Assembly (NCBI GenBank): GCA_029339195.1
Contig: JAPTJF010000366.1
Span: 1-64,000 of the forward strand
Source: Micractinium sp. NFX-FRZ
Lineage: Eukaryota; Chlorophyta; Trebouxiophyceae; Chlorellales; Chlorellaceae
Direction of reading: 5' to 3'
Length of the DNA stretch: 64,000 nt
Below, in pieces: positions 12,218 through 23,530 of this stretch; the first letter of the stretch is position 1; each line of letters starts with the position of its first letter. The position numbers and the translations under genes are program-made. The notes under the pieces were generated by a model. The model was not told the DNA's origin, ran no database searches, and saw only the letters and a program-made list of their open reading frames with translations.

Positions 12218-15200
12218 ATGAGCGACACAGAGTATTCAGACGTCGAGGAGCAGGCGCCGCCCGCTGCGGCGCCCCGGGCGGCTCCTGCGGCCCCCAAGCC
12301 CGTGTCTAAGGCTTCCAGCGGCTCATCGGCGGGCCTGGTCATCGGTGTGCTGGCGGCGGGCGCTGCTGTGGCGGGCGGGGTGGCTTACAAGCTGCTCTCG
12401 GGCAAGCCAAAGGCGCGTGGCTCCACCCCGGCTGCCTCACCCGCCAAGAAGAAGGTGTCGCCCGTCAAGAAGACGATCTCCCGTCGGACCCCGTCCTCGG
12501 CAGCATCGGCAGCAGCAGAGGCGCCGGCGGCAGAGCCTTCCGGCACGCCAGCCGCGGCCGCTCCCGCCAGGCAAGCTTTATGCATGAGCACCAGCTGGTG
12601 CGGCATCGCTTGATTTGCGTGCTGGGAGTGCCATACACGGTGCTCAGCATGGAATGGGCACCCGCCAGGTAGCAGAGATGAAGAGCCAGCGCACGTGCAC
12701 GCGTGCTTATCCCGACCGCTGTCTCTTCCTTTGCCTGCAGCAGCAGCCGTGCTGCTCCCGCAGCAGCGGCCGCGGCGGCCGCTGCCACTGCAGCAGCGGC
12801 AGCGGTTGCCCCGCCCAAGCGCTCTGCAGCCCCCGTGCTGCCAGCCCGCCCGTCTCCCAAGCGTGCCGTGCCCAAGCCGGCTGCGCCGGCGGCGGCAGCA
12901 GCACCCAGCGCTGCCGCAGCAGCCAGTGCCGAGGCAGAGTCTCTCACCAAGCAGGCAGCTGCAGCAGCTGCTGCTGCTCAGCAGAAGGCTGAGGCTGAGG
13001 CAGCAGCCACCAAGGAGCGGGCCGCAGCTGAGGTGGCGGCCAAGGAGCAAGCTGCTGAGGCGGCAGCCCAGCAGAAGGCTGAGGCGGAGGCAGCGGCTGC
13101 CAAGGAGCGGGCAGCTGCCGAGGCTGCTGCAAAGGAGAAGGCGGCAGCGGCGGTCGCCAAGCAGGCTGCAGAGGAGATGGCATCTGCTGAGGCCGCCACT
13201 GCCAAGCAGGCTGCCGCTGCCGTGGCCGAGGCTGCGGCGCCCGCCCAAGCCGCTGCCGCTGCTGCCGAGGCGCAGCCTGCCGCGCCCGCTGAGGCCGCCG
13301 CAGAGGCTGGCCCTGCTGAGGTCGCAGCAGAGGCTGCCCCCGCCGAGGTCGAGGCCGCGCCTGCAGAGCAGGCAGCCGAGGGTGAGGCAGCTGCTAACGG
13401 CGAGGCTGAGGAGGAGGCGGTGCAGCACCACGTGCTGCCCACCGCTGCTGACCTGGCAGCTCTCGTGGTCACCCCAGAGGCAGCCGCTGACGGCGCTGCA
13501 GCCAAGGAGGCGGAGGAGGAGGGCGCTGTGGAGCGGCTGGGCGACGTCCCCGCTCCCCCGCTCAACTTTGAGGGCGCCCCCGGCGCTGACGGTGAGTGGC
13601 GCAGCACCGCCTGCACAGCCTGCAGCACTGGCATGCACCGAGGCCAGGCGGCCATGGTGTGCGCTGATGGCTGAGCAGCAGGGGCATGCACGGAGGGTGC
13701 AGCAAGGGTGTGTGCATAGTGCGAGTGTGAGTGTGCAGTAGTGTGGGCTCCGCTGTTGCACCACGTGCCGGGCACCACAGTTTCCTACTATCCCTGTGAA
13801 TCAAGTCCTCAGTGCTGAGCCTTTCTCTCTCTTTTTTCGCTGTCCACCCGCCATGAACGAGGTGGAGCCGAGTGGCATGTTCCTGCATGCCTCTCCTCAG
13901 CTCTCCCTTCAATGCATTGTCCTGACTGCTGAGCCCTTGGTTTGTGCTGTCCAGACGCCATGAACGAGGTGGAGCAGAAGGCCAAGGACATGAGCCTGCA
14001 CGCACACAAGCTGGTCAAGGAGAACAAGTGAGACGGGCAGCGGGGCCACCGTGCGCATGTGTTTGCGCACCTGTTGCCACTCTGCTGTGCTCCTGATGTG
14101 GCGCAACAAGACAACACAAGCAGCTTAGGTTGCTGTTGTTGGGGGCCTCTTGGATGGTGTTGAGGGGCAGGGGTTTGGGCAAGCCTCACGGTGGGGCAAG
14201 GGGAGGTAGAAGGGCGCCGGTGGGCCGAACCAGTCAAGAGACTGTGCCGGCAGGTGCACCGGCTGGGCGGGCAGCGCTCTCAGGAGCCTTCGCCCTCCCA
14301 CGTTCCGCCTCTTCCGGTGGGGCCCGTCGCTGAGCGCTTCACATGCCGTTACTCACCCCCTCCCACCTTCTTCCCCCGCCCTTCCCGTCGTGCCCCCTGC
14401 CCTGCAGCAACATTGTGCAGGGGTCCAAGGAGCAGAAGGCCGCACTGGACCTGCTGCTGCTGCCGGAGAACGCGGGCAAGGCGCGGCCGCACCTGGTGGC
14501 AGCCTGCGCCTTTGCGCTGGGGTGAGCGCCCAGCCGGCACCCAGCTGTCACTCGTATTCCTGCCCTTGGAATGCTCACCTCGATGCCTTTGCAACAGCAC
14601 CCCCTGTCCCTGCGCCTGTGCCTGCATTCTCAGCCTCCTGTCAACGCTGCGCTCTTCCCGTGCGCCCGCACTGCACTGCCCATCGCAGCTCCGTGCCGGC
14701 TCCGCCCCAAAGGTCGGGCCTCACCAACCCAGCCCCCGCCTCACCTCACCTGCACTGTCTCTGCCATGCCCCGCCGCTGTGCAGCGACATGCTGCTGGCT
14801 CAGCGCAAGGTGGATGAAACCAAGAAGGCGCTGGCCATTGCCTACCAGACCTCCAACCACATTGAGGACAACGGGCCCAAGGTACAGGGCGTGTGCCGCA
14901 TGAAATGGAAGGCAGCTCCCCTCCACGCCTCCTCACCCTGTCTTTGGCATGCTCTTGTGTGGTATGCGTGCGCGCCTGCGCACGAGCCACGCCTACATCA
15001 CCAGTTCTGAGCGCCAGGCTCCTGTGCCTTCTCAACAAGCAAACAACCCCCCTCCCTGGTACCGTTGTGTGCCGCCGCAGGTGCGCGCCCTCATGAGCTA
15101 CGCCAGGCTCCCGTGCCCTCTCAACAAACAAACAGTCACCACCCCGTGCTTTGCATGCTTGTGTGCCGCCGCAGGTGCGGGCCCTCATGAACTACGCGTA

Positions 15201-18200
15201 CATCACCAAGTCGGAGCGCAAGGCGGCCGCCACGGAGGCGACGTACGCCGAGGCGCTGGAGCTGGCGCGGGCGCAGCACGGCGCGCGGCACGGAATGGTG
15301 GAGAAGATCAAGTACGAGTGGAGCGCCTTCCTGGGGGGCAGCGGGCGCGAGGTGAGGGAGGGGCGGGGCAGGGGGGAGGAGAGGAGGGAAGGTGGCGGGG
15401 CAGGGGGTGAGGAGGGTGTGGGCGCGAGGTGAGGGAGGGTGCAGGGGAGAGGAGGCAAGGTGGCGGGGCAGGGGGTGAGGAGGGGGTGACGGAGCAGGTC
15501 ACCTGTTGGCCAGCGTTGAGCTGCTTCACCTTGCTGGGGTCACGGGGAATGGTGGAGGGGGTCAAGTGCGAGTGGACCCGGGGACCGGGACTTGCAGGGA
15601 TGTTTGTGTTGGCATTGAGAGGGTCAGGCGCAGGATGGGGGAGCATCATTGAGTGTGCCCAGCTCGCCTCCGCAAAGCCCCTGCTGATCCATTCGGTCAG
15701 CCTCCGGGCTGCTGGAAGAAACACAGCTGCCCCTCCGGCCGCCCCACCCGGGCTGCCCCAATCTCCCTGTCCCCACCTCACCCTGCCCATGTTGCCCCTG
15801 CTACTGCCTCTCCCAGGCCGAGGCTGCCAACATGCTGATCCAGTCTGCCTCCGAGCTGCTGGCTGAGGCTGAGCGCCTGGCAACCGAGGAGGGCAGCAGC
15901 GGCGGCGATGCCGAGGGACGGAAGGAGGAGGAGGGAGAGGGCAAGCCGGCCGCCGCTGCCAACGGCGCAGCGGAGGCTGACCCTGGGTCGGGGCTTGAGC
16001 ATGCCGAGGGCGAGGCGGCTGCGACGGGCGGCGGGGAGGAGGAGGAGGAGGAGGCGATGACGCCAGTGCAGAGCGCGCAGCACTATGCCATGCGCAACCT
16101 GATGAACGCGGGTGCGTGGGCGTGCTAGCGCTGTGGGGGCGGCTGCGTGGTGTAGCAGTGCTGAGTGTATGTTGCAGTGACGGATGGGGGCGAAGGTGCT
16201 TGGGCCGCTGCCGGGCGGGCATGGGTGCCGCTTTGGAAGGGGCGGGGAGGGAGGCACCAGCTGTCTCCAACACCACCATCCTACCCTCGTGCCCCTGCCT
16301 TCGCCAGCCGACGTGCCAGATTGGCTGCACACAGGATCGGCACCAGTGGGGCCACGAGCTGCCAGCCGCCACACTTCCACTCATACCAACCTGTACCCGC
16401 TCTTTGCCATCACCCCACACGCTTCACTCTTTACTTGCTTCAAACACTTACACCACCCAATGGCCCCTTCACCGTCCGCCCCCTCACCGCGTGCAGGAGT
16501 GCTGGACAGGCTGCAGCAGTGCGTTCAGTCTTCACTTGCTTCAAACACTCTCACAAACCAATGGGTCCCTCCCCCTCCCTCCCCCTCACCGCGTGCAGCC
16601 GGCGTGCTGGACGGGCTGCAGCAGTACCAGCGGGGCGAGGAGCTGCTGGCCAAGGCGCTTGACATTGCCGTGGTGGCCTGGGGGGCAGGCTCCATGCAGC
16701 ACCTCAACGTCCTCTACGCCCTTGCCCAGCACTTCAGGTGGGTGGGTGCGGGGTGCGGGGGTGAGCAGTAGGGGTGGCGGTCGCTCTTCATCTCCCAGAT
16801 GCTGTAGAGCAAGAGCTTGCAACAGCGCACATGCTGGCCTTCGCCCGCGCCCCAGCGGGACCCCAACCTTCATCCTCCTCCAACCTTCATCCTCCTCCTG
16901 TGTGCCCCGCTGCAGGCGGCGCAGCATGCTGCAGGACTCTCAACACCTTTGACAAGCAGGTGCAGACCTCCACCCAAAGTCTTTGATCCTGACCCTGCAC
17001 ATTCGTGCCCTCCTTCCACTCCTCCTGTGTGCGCCCCGCTGCAGGCGGCGCAACATGCTGCAGGAGAGCATCGAATTCCACGAGCAGGTGCTGGCCATCA
17101 TGGACGACAACATCCAGGTCTACTCGCCCGAGCTGCTGCAGAACCGCATCGCCATCCTCAGGTGGGGTGACAAGGCAGAAGGGTTGTTTGTTACAATCCA
17201 AGGTGAGGGCTGCTTGCCCGAGCTGCTGCAGAACCGCATCGCCATCCTCAGGTGGGGGGCGGGCCAAAAGGCTGTCACGTGATGCTGTTACTCAAAAATA
17301 AATCAAGCCTTCACTACAAAATAACGTGGTGGTGGTGGGTTTGGTCAGGGGGAGGGCTGCTCGCCCGGGCTGCTGCACAACCGCATCGCCGTCCTCAGGT
17401 GGGGGGGGGCGGGGGCAGGAGGTTTTTTTTACGAAATCCAAAAGTGAGGGCTGCTCCCCCAGGCTGCTGCAGACCCTCCAGTGGGGTGGCAGGCCAAGGT
17501 CACTGCTGCTGTTGGAGCAAGGCACTAGGGAGGGAGGGCTGGGGGGGTGCAGCGCCAGCATCATCCCCACCTCCCGGGCCTCTCCGCCCTCCGAGCCCGC
17601 ACTACCAAACCCTGCATGCCTCCCTCCCGCTCACCCCTCTCCCGCAGGGATGTTGCTGTGCTGATGGGCAAGGGGGGACTATAGTAGATACCTACCAGCA
17701 CACCACTTTGATGTAGTTATATAGGAAATTCAATCACCCACCCCACTGCCTCTCACCCCTCTCCTGCAGGGATGTTGCTGTGCTGATGGACAAGGTTGGG
17801 CAGGGCGAGGCGGCGGTCGACTATGCCACCGGAGCGCTGGTCAATGCTCAGGTGTGGGGGGCGGCCCGCTGCTAAGGGTAGTGTTGTGGTCGGTTGGGCG
17901 AGGCGGTGAGGCCAGCGTGCAGGCGAGTGTGCAAGGGAATTGGGGCAGGGGCCCAGGGGTGGGGTTGTGCAGAAGAGGAACAGCAGGCGTTGCGGTGGCC
18001 TGCACCGCCGCCCTGCCCCCCTCCAATCTCACCGCCCTGCATGTGCGACCCTGCTCACCGCTCCGAGCTGCCTCACCCAACGTACAGCCACAAGCTCCAC
18101 CCCCTGCTCAAACCACCCCACCCCATCTTGCCTGCCCGCAGACGCTGGCTGGTATCATGCAGGGGCAGCAGCGGACCACCAGCCACCCCATCCTGGAGCC

Positions 18201-18709
18201 CTTCTACCGCCTGCTGGCGGAGCTCAAGGCAAAGGTGGGCAGGCGGCGGGTGTTGCGTGTAACTGTTGCAGTGCTTTGAGTTGCTTCTAGCGCCCGTGCC
18301 GTGCCTGCCAACCCGCCCTCCTGCCTGCCCGCCCGCCTTGGTCTGTTCCCGCCTGCCAGCCCAGCGTGGGGATGCTGCCAACCCTGCATTTCCCCTGCAT
18401 TTCCCCCGCGGCCTGCTGCAGGGCCGCCTCCCCGTCCTCTTGTGCTCCGCCATGCCTGTGCGCCCCTACTTCCTCTTAACTGCATCTCCCCTCCCTGCCC
18501 TGCCTTGCCCCCACCGATTGGACGCTTTGCAGATTGGCGACGAGGAGGGCGCGGCCGAGGCGCGGCGCATGCTTAACGAGAGCAAGCTGCACCAGCGGCT
18601 GGCGCAGGGCGGCCGGCAGCAGCAGCAGCGCGGCGGCAAGCCCAGCGGCGGCAAGCGCACCAGCAGCAGCGGGGCGTCGACCGCCCGCGCCGGCGGCCGC
18701 CGCGTGTGA
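12218..18709 (+). CDS. Membrane-anchored Ala-rich coiled-coil protein with TPR-like C-terminal half, unknown function
   Basis: Twelve exons: 12218-12570, 12741-13591, 13955-14027, 14408-14521, 14785-14881, 15175-15351, 15817-16111, 16599-16737, 17045-17161, 17770-17851, 18142-18234 and 18533-18709. They total 2568 bases and close in phase (855 residues). Residues 1-37 are acidic and Pro/Ala-rich; about 38-57 (GLVIGVLAAGAAVAGGVAY) form one membrane span. A Lys/Ser/Pro stretch and a long Ala/Glu/Lys coiled coil with repeated AEAAAAKERAAAEAAAKE units follow. From exon 3 on the protein becomes a helical repeat domain resembling TPRs (LARAQHGARHGMVEKIK, SIEFHEQVLAIMDD, AVDYATGALVNAQ). It ends in a basic Gln/Ser/Arg tail. 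The first intron has a GC donor. Most introns carry imperfect copies of neighbouring exon ends. I do not recognise an orthologue; a scaffold role at an organelle membrane is only a guess. Confidence 0.82.
13841..13867 (+). repeat. Exon-start echo upstream of exon 3
   Basis: GTCCACCCGCCATGAACGAG here matches the true acceptor and exon 3 start (GTCCAGACGCCATGAACGAG, 13949 onward), including GAGGTGGAG after it. The AG of the acceptor is changed, so this copy is probably not spliced. Confidence 0.8.
14985..15215 (+). repeat. Threefold repeat of the intron 5 end and exon 6 start
   Basis: The exon 6 start (acceptor GCCGCCGCAG, then GTGCGGGCCCTCATGAACTA at 15175) has an upstream copy at 15071-15115 with an intact acceptor. 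A third partial copy near 14985-15030 encodes the later part (SHAYITSSERQAP-like). The spacer CTCAACAAACAAACA is repeated as well. Confidence 0.8.
15536..15590 (+). repeat. Echo of exon 6 inside intron 6
   Basis: CACGGGGAATGGTGGAGGGG and the following TCAAGTGCGAGTGGA correspond to the exon 6 stretch at 15289-15322 (CACGGAATGGTGGAGAAGAT, then CAAGTACGAGTGGA). A second short echo of the exon end, GGCGCGAGGTGAGGGAGG, sits at about 15420. Confidence 0.75.
16432..16625 (+). repeat. Tandem copies of the exon 8 acceptor region
   Basis: The block ACTTGCTTCAAACACT, then an AATGGCCCC- or AATGGGTCC-like stretch, then CCCCTCACCGCGTGCAG and the exon 8 start GTGCTGGACGGGCTGCAGCA, occurs twice with differences. 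The upstream acceptor at about 16490 remains a canonical CAG. Confidence 0.8.
17126..17480 (+). repeat. Three to four tandem copies of the exon 9 end plus donor
   Basis: CCCGAGCTGCTGCAGAACCG, continuing CATCGCCATCCTCAGGTGGGG, occurs at about 17126, 17217 and 17366, with a shorter decayed copy at about 17455. Each full copy retains AG followed by GTGGGG, so three potential donors lie in series. The true exon 9 end is taken as 17161. Confidence 0.85.
17635..17795 (+). repeat. Duplicated exon 10 acceptor and start
   Basis: CACCCCTCTC(C)(T)GCAGGGATGTTGCTGTGCTGATGG appears at about 17632-17664 and again at 17754-17789. Only the second copy continues into the open frame encoding DVAVLMDKVGQGEAA. 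Confidence 0.85.
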
Positions 18710-19215
18710 GAGCCAGCGCCCGCTGTGAGATCTGTGCCTGCCATGACAATGCACCGAAGCCTGCGCCCCTGAGGACTCTCTTCAACCCACCGTCTGTTGA
18801 CATGCCCTGCCGTGCTGTTCAGCCCCCGTTGAGCTCTGGCCCCTGTGCTGTGGGGTGCCCCTGCCTTTGCCTGCCTTGCGTTTGGGAGCCACCTCCGGGG
18901 CGCATGTGTGCCCAGCTCACTACCCGTCCTGTTGCCTGCCTGCCTGCCTGCTTGCTCTCTTGCTTGCTGATTTGATTGCTTGTTGCTTGCACCGGGACCC
19001 CCTGGTCCTCATCCACGACCACCGTGCACCCCCTCCCTGCGCCTTGCTCCTTTGCGGCAGCGCGCCACCCTGGCATGCCACTGACGCCTCACCAGTCCAC
19101 CCATCTTCACACCCAAGAGCGCTTTTGCGTACCGCAGCAGCACCTGTCCTTTTTCCCCTTTGTTCTCGCTTCAAGTTGACTCTGTTCTGCTCCGTCAACG
19201 CGCACTGTCCCCTGG

Positions 19216-19220
19216 TGTAA
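19216..19220 (+). terminator. TGTAA polyadenylation signal of the TPR-like gene
   Basis: TGTAA on the plus strand, about 510 bases past the stop codon and only ten bases from the opposing signal. Confidence 0.55.
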
Positions 19221-19229
19221 TGCCACGGT

Positions 19230-19234
19230 TTACA
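19230..19234 (-). terminator. TGTAA polyadenylation signal of the sugar transporter gene
   Basis: TTACA on the plus strand, that is TGTAA on the minus strand, about 440 bases past the stop at 19671. Confidence 0.55.
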
Positions 19235-19670
19235 ATGGGAGGCAGGCAGCATTGCATGTTGGACGGCAGCGGTGGGGTTTGTGCACCGGGAGCAAGCAGG
19301 AGCAGAGGGGCAGGCAGGGAAGGGAGGTACACAAAAGGGTTGGTACATACAGGTAAATGTGCATTCGTTGTTGTTATTCCATTCCATTGGTGTGTGCTTG
19401 TAAGTGCCGAGGGCTGGATTGCGGCCTGCTGGCACGTCAGGCTGGCGGAGGCACGCCAAGCATGACGGCCCCGCAGGCAGCCTCAGCCTGGCAAGGGCGG
19501 CGCTTGCATGCTGTTCTCGACTCCCTCTCTTGTTTCCAGGCAGCGCTTCCGCTCCCCATTGTGGAGGGAGCTGCCAGCGGGCGTTGCGCACCGAGCGCTG
19601 CCTCGTCTAGTCTGTGGAAAGCTCAGCTACAGGCGGGGCTGGCTCTGAAGGGCCTCACTAGCCGGGCCGC

Positions 19671-22600
19671 CTAGTCTGGCAGGAGCAGGGCGCGGATGTC
19701 GCGGACAGAGCGCTGCTTGGTCTCCACCATGTGACCCCTCATAAATACAAAGGCGGCGGCATTCAGGGCGGCATACACCAGGTAGCTGCCTGCAGGGGGC
19801 AGGGGCCGGCAAGGGGCGGGCAGGCCAGGTGGGCAGGGCGGGCGGCGAGGCAGCGGGGGGTGGGGCCGGGCAGGAGGGCGGGCAGGGCACGGTTGCAAAG
19901 CAGGAGCGCCCGGAGGGCGCATGCCCGATGCGCACAGGCAAGAGCAGGAGCAGAAGCAGCAGAAGAGCAGCAGTAGGTGCCCGGAAGTCGTGCGCACCCG
20001 CGATGCCCAGCACTGCCAGCATGGAGGGGAAGGTGGAGCCGACCACCAGGTTGGACAGCCAGTTGAGGGAGGTGCAGAAGGCCTGCATGGAAGGGGGGCC
20101 GCAACTCGGTTATAAAAACAAGGTAGTTGAGGCGATGTGCAGAAAAGCATGCCTGGGAGAAGTTCCAGCCACAAGGTTGGGGCCAAGGATGCGCCGCCCA
20201 TCGTCCGTGCGTACACACACCCGCAGCGCAACGCGCCCCCGGGAGGGCGGCCCTGCCCCCGGCTGCCCCTGCCCGCCCCACCTGTGCAGTGCCCATGATC
20301 TCTTGGGGCAGGATTTCGGGCAGGTAGAGGTAGGGAATGGGCCCCGCCCCCAGTGCAAAGAAGACCATGTATGCCAGGATGGAGCCCAGGGAGGCGGCGC
20401 CCTCCAGGGACTTGGGGGCTGCGACGCAGGCGGCGGAAGGAAAGAGGCAGAGAGGAGGCAGGGGATTGATTGGACCCAAGGGCAAGAGGGTGCACGTTGG
20501 AGGGACGCCATGTCAGCCAGAATGGATCCATGGTCCCTCTGGAGAGCAGGGGCCTGCTGTCAACCACAGTGGTGTGCCCAGAGAGGGCGGAAGGAAGGAG
20601 GGCAGAGGCCACAGCATGCACCCCTTGCTGGGCAGCAGCAGGAAGGCGGACAGGCACCTCGCAGACACACAACATAGCACAGCACAGCACAGCACAGCAC
20701 AACCCAGCGCAGCACAGCATGCAGCACTCACTGGGCAGCAGCATGAAGGCGGACAGGGTTGCCAGGCAGGCGGCCATGCCGACGAACGAGGTGAGCAGCA
20801 GCTTGCGCCGGCCGGCACGGTCCATCAGGCCGGCTGCCACCACGGTGAACGCTGCAGGGCAGTGAGGGCAGTGCTTTGACAGACAGAGGTTCAATGGCAT
20901 TGTTACGGCCTTCCAGTTGATACAAGCTGCCACTAGGCAGGGGAGGGAGTGCTGAAAGTTGGCCCGACCGCCTATCCCATCACCGGCTTCCACTTCCGCC
21001 CCTGCCCAATATATAGCAGCTCTGCCCACGCACCCAGGTTTGTGAGACCCATGGCTATGCTGCCCAGAATGGGCGAGCTCAGCCCCGCCTGCTCAAACAC
21101 CTGTGGGGTGTCGGGCGGGAAGGGCGGGGCAGGGAAGACGGCGGCGGCAAAGGGAGGAGACAAGGTTGGCAGGCCACCCATGGGCACAGCGTGGGAAGCA
21201 CGGACACGGAGGGCGCATGCCCTGCGGATCTCACTTCCCCTCGCTCCTGAACTGCCCTCCCCCTGCCGCCGCCCAGCGCCTGCAGCCCATCCTGGCCTGC
21301 AGCCCATTTGGATCCCTAGTGCTCCCTTGAAGAGGCTCCAGGAGGCTCCCCCTTCCCCTCCCACCCCCTGCCCCGTCACCTTTGTTGAGAAGAAGATGAC
21401 GGTGTTGATACCTGAGCACAATGAAACAAGGGCGGGCAGGTTGGGCTAAGTCACACGACATGAGGGCGAACGTGGAGGGTGCAAAGGGGCGGGGCTGCCA
21501 AGCAGGGTGAGCAGGCAGGCAGGGGGCAAGCAGGTGCACCAGCCACAGGCCGGCAGGGTGCGCAGCTGGCTGTGCGACTGTGCACCTGTGCCCCGCCCGT
21601 GCAGCGCTCTCACCCGAGGCCTGCTGCGCCAGGGGCAGCGCCGCCGCCAGGATCATGACACGGCGGTAGCGCGGCGCCAGCAGGGCAGACCACCCCAGGT
21701 GCTCCTCGTGCCCCTCGCCCTCAGCCTCCTGCTCGCCACCGCTGCCACCCAGCAGCGGCTGCTCCGCATCTGCATCAGGCACTGCCACACCCGCAGCTTC
21801 CCCGGCCGCCGCAGCTGCCACTGCCTGCTGCAGCTTTGGGTGGTGGTCCGCCAGAACAAGTGCGCTGCCGTGCAGGCGGCGCAGCGCGGCGGCCGCCCGC
21901 GCGGGGCGGCCGACGCGCAGCAGCCAGGCGGGTGACTCTGGGCAGAGGGCTAGCAGTGCAGACTGCAGGAGCGCGGGGCCCAGCGCTGCCGCAAACATGA
22001 TGCGCCTGTGGGATGCACACAGGGGTGGGGGAAGAGGCACAGGGGTGGGGAGGGGGAGCGGAGCGGAGGGAGGCGGAGAGCGAAAGGGAGGGAGGCATTA
22101 GTGCAGCAGCAGGCAGCCTGGCCAGGGGATGTCCAATGTGCAACATAGCACAGCACAGCACAGCACAGCAAAGCACAGCACAGCACAGCACAGCATGGCA
22201 CAGCTCGGCTCACCACCAGGCCACCTGATGCCCCAGCAGCTCCACCCGCTCCATGCCCGTCTCATAAGGATACCCTGCAGGGGAGGGGGCGGGCAGATGG
22301 TGAAGCAGTGGGCTGGCTGGACATGGGGGAGGGGAGGCTGCTGCTTCACACGCAACTGGGCACGTCATGGAGGGCTTTGTTAAACCCAAAACAAACACCA
22401 GCGCCCCCACCCGCCCACCCACCGCACCTATCACGTAGGCCGCCAGGATGCCCACATTGATGAACACCTGCACACAGAGTTGAGCCAGCAAATGACAGCC
22501 GTTTCCTCACAAGTCTGAAGGATGAGCACATGGTGCCCACCCGCCCAGCTGCATGCGACCCCCCAGGCTGGCACCCCCCTTGCGCCCGCTTGCCCGCGCC

Positions 22601-23530
22601 CGCATGGTCCCACCCGCCCACCTGCCCACCCGTACCAAACAGCCCACCCCCGCCCGCATGCCACCGTGCCAAACACCACATCCCCGCCCGCATGCCACCC
22701 GTGCCAAACACCCTACCCGCCCGCCCGCCCACCTGCGTCAGCGTGCCCAGCGCGCCTCGGATGCTGACGGGCGCAATCTCAGCCAGGTACCTCGGCACCA
22801 GCACCGAGGCGGCGCCTGAGCCCAGCCCGGCCACAAAGCGCCCCGCCAGCATGGCGCCAAGGGAGCGGGCACTCATGCCCATGGCGGCGCCTGCCAGCAG
22901 CAGGGCATTGTTCATGATGCTTGCGGTGCTGCAGGGGGGTAAATGAGGTGGGTGAGGAGGGGCATGAGGTACGGAGGTGCGGGGCACGACGCGGCGGGAG
23001 AGCACGAGGCAGCTCAGGCGTCAGCCTCATGCGTGCAAATATCAAGTGCCACGCAGGCATAGAAGCACGGTGCTGTGCCCAGCCTGGACGCACCCCAAAC
23101 ACCCCGTCTGCCAGACCCAGGCCTCATGGCAAGGCAGGTGATCTCACCGGGGCCCCAGCCGGTCTGCCGCCTTGCCTGCCACCAGGCTGCCCAGCGTGGC
23201 GCCCACAAGCAGGGCGGCCACCAGGGCTGCTCCCTGCTGCCCCGTGTGAAGGTCCGCCTCCACGTGCGCCTCACTGGTGTTGAGGATTCCAAGGTGGTAG
23301 CCTGGGAGAGGCAGGCGGGAAGGGGAAAGTGAAGGGTGAGCTTGCTTGGGGGACCTGCAAGGGGCTTGCCGCCCGACGGGCAGGCGGGCGGGCGCGGGCA
23401 GGCGCCGCGCGGGCACCGCCGCTCGACGCAGCTGTCGGGGGCGCCTGGCGGCGTGGCGCTCACCAAACTGGATGCTCCCCAACACCGCCCCAGCGATGGA
23501 GAGCCACAGCAGCGCGGGGAAGCTCTCCAT
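19671..23530 (-). CDS. MFS sugar porter (hexose transporter-like)
   Basis: Twelve exons: 23464-23530, 23148-23301, 22733-22928, 22428-22467, 22214-22274, 21614-22005, 21380-21411, 21034-21100, 20732-20851, 20282-20418, 19998-20082 and 19671-19789. They total 1470 bases and close in phase (489 residues). Sugar-porter signatures are present in order: [10 protein letters not shown] in helix 1, [20 protein letters not shown] with AEIAP after helix 4, CPESPAWLL after helix 6, [15 protein letters not shown] in helix 7, [10 protein letters not shown] between helices 8 and 9, and LYLPEILPQ in helix 10. Twelve spans are expected. The central loop is longer than usual and acidic (about 50 residues of Ala/Glu/Gly). 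The ATG lies almost directly before helix 1, with little room for a plastid transit peptide, so a plasma-membrane or endomembrane site is likelier. Substrate cannot be read from sequence. Its start is 222 bp from the divergent UFC1 start. Confidence 0.88.
20630..20765 (-). repeat. Exon-end echo and pentanucleotide array in sugar transporter intron 9
   Basis: The exon 9 end with donor (plus strand ACTGGGCAGCAGCATGAAGG, 20730 onward) has an intronic copy, GCTGGGCAGCAGCAGGAAGG, at about 20629, both followed by CGGACAGG. Between them lies a GCACA-type pentanucleotide array (about 20672-20720). Confidence 0.75.
22140..22200. repeat. Pentanucleotide (AGCAC)n array
   Basis: About ten AGCAC/AGCAA units in an intron of the sugar transporter. 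Related arrays occur at about 1635-1725, 20672-20720, 52726-52765 (as GTGCT) and 57664-57696, all inside introns and near exon edges. Confidence 0.8.
22610..22735. repeat. Minisatellite in sugar transporter intron 3
   Basis: About three imperfect units of 30-40 bp built from CCCGCCCGCATGCCACC and GTGCCAAACACC, running up to the donor of exon 3 on the minus strand. Confidence 0.75.

Larger units (their letters stand above)
18710..19670. other. Convergent 3' UTR region
   Basis: Lies between the stop of the TPR-like gene and the stop of the sugar transporter on the opposite strand. No supported exon. Two facing TGTAA signals near its middle divide it. Confidence 0.55.

Noticed and set aside
12385..13764. 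459-codon minus-strand frame rich in Ser, Leu, Gly and Cys opposite the Ala-rich coiled coil
   Set aside because: It is the antisense shadow of Ala/Glu/Lys codons. Composition is absurd for a protein and the plus strand has a consistent spliced gene.
22140..22200. CRISPR-like or satellite array
   Set aside because: Five-base units without spacers; a simple microsatellite in an intron.
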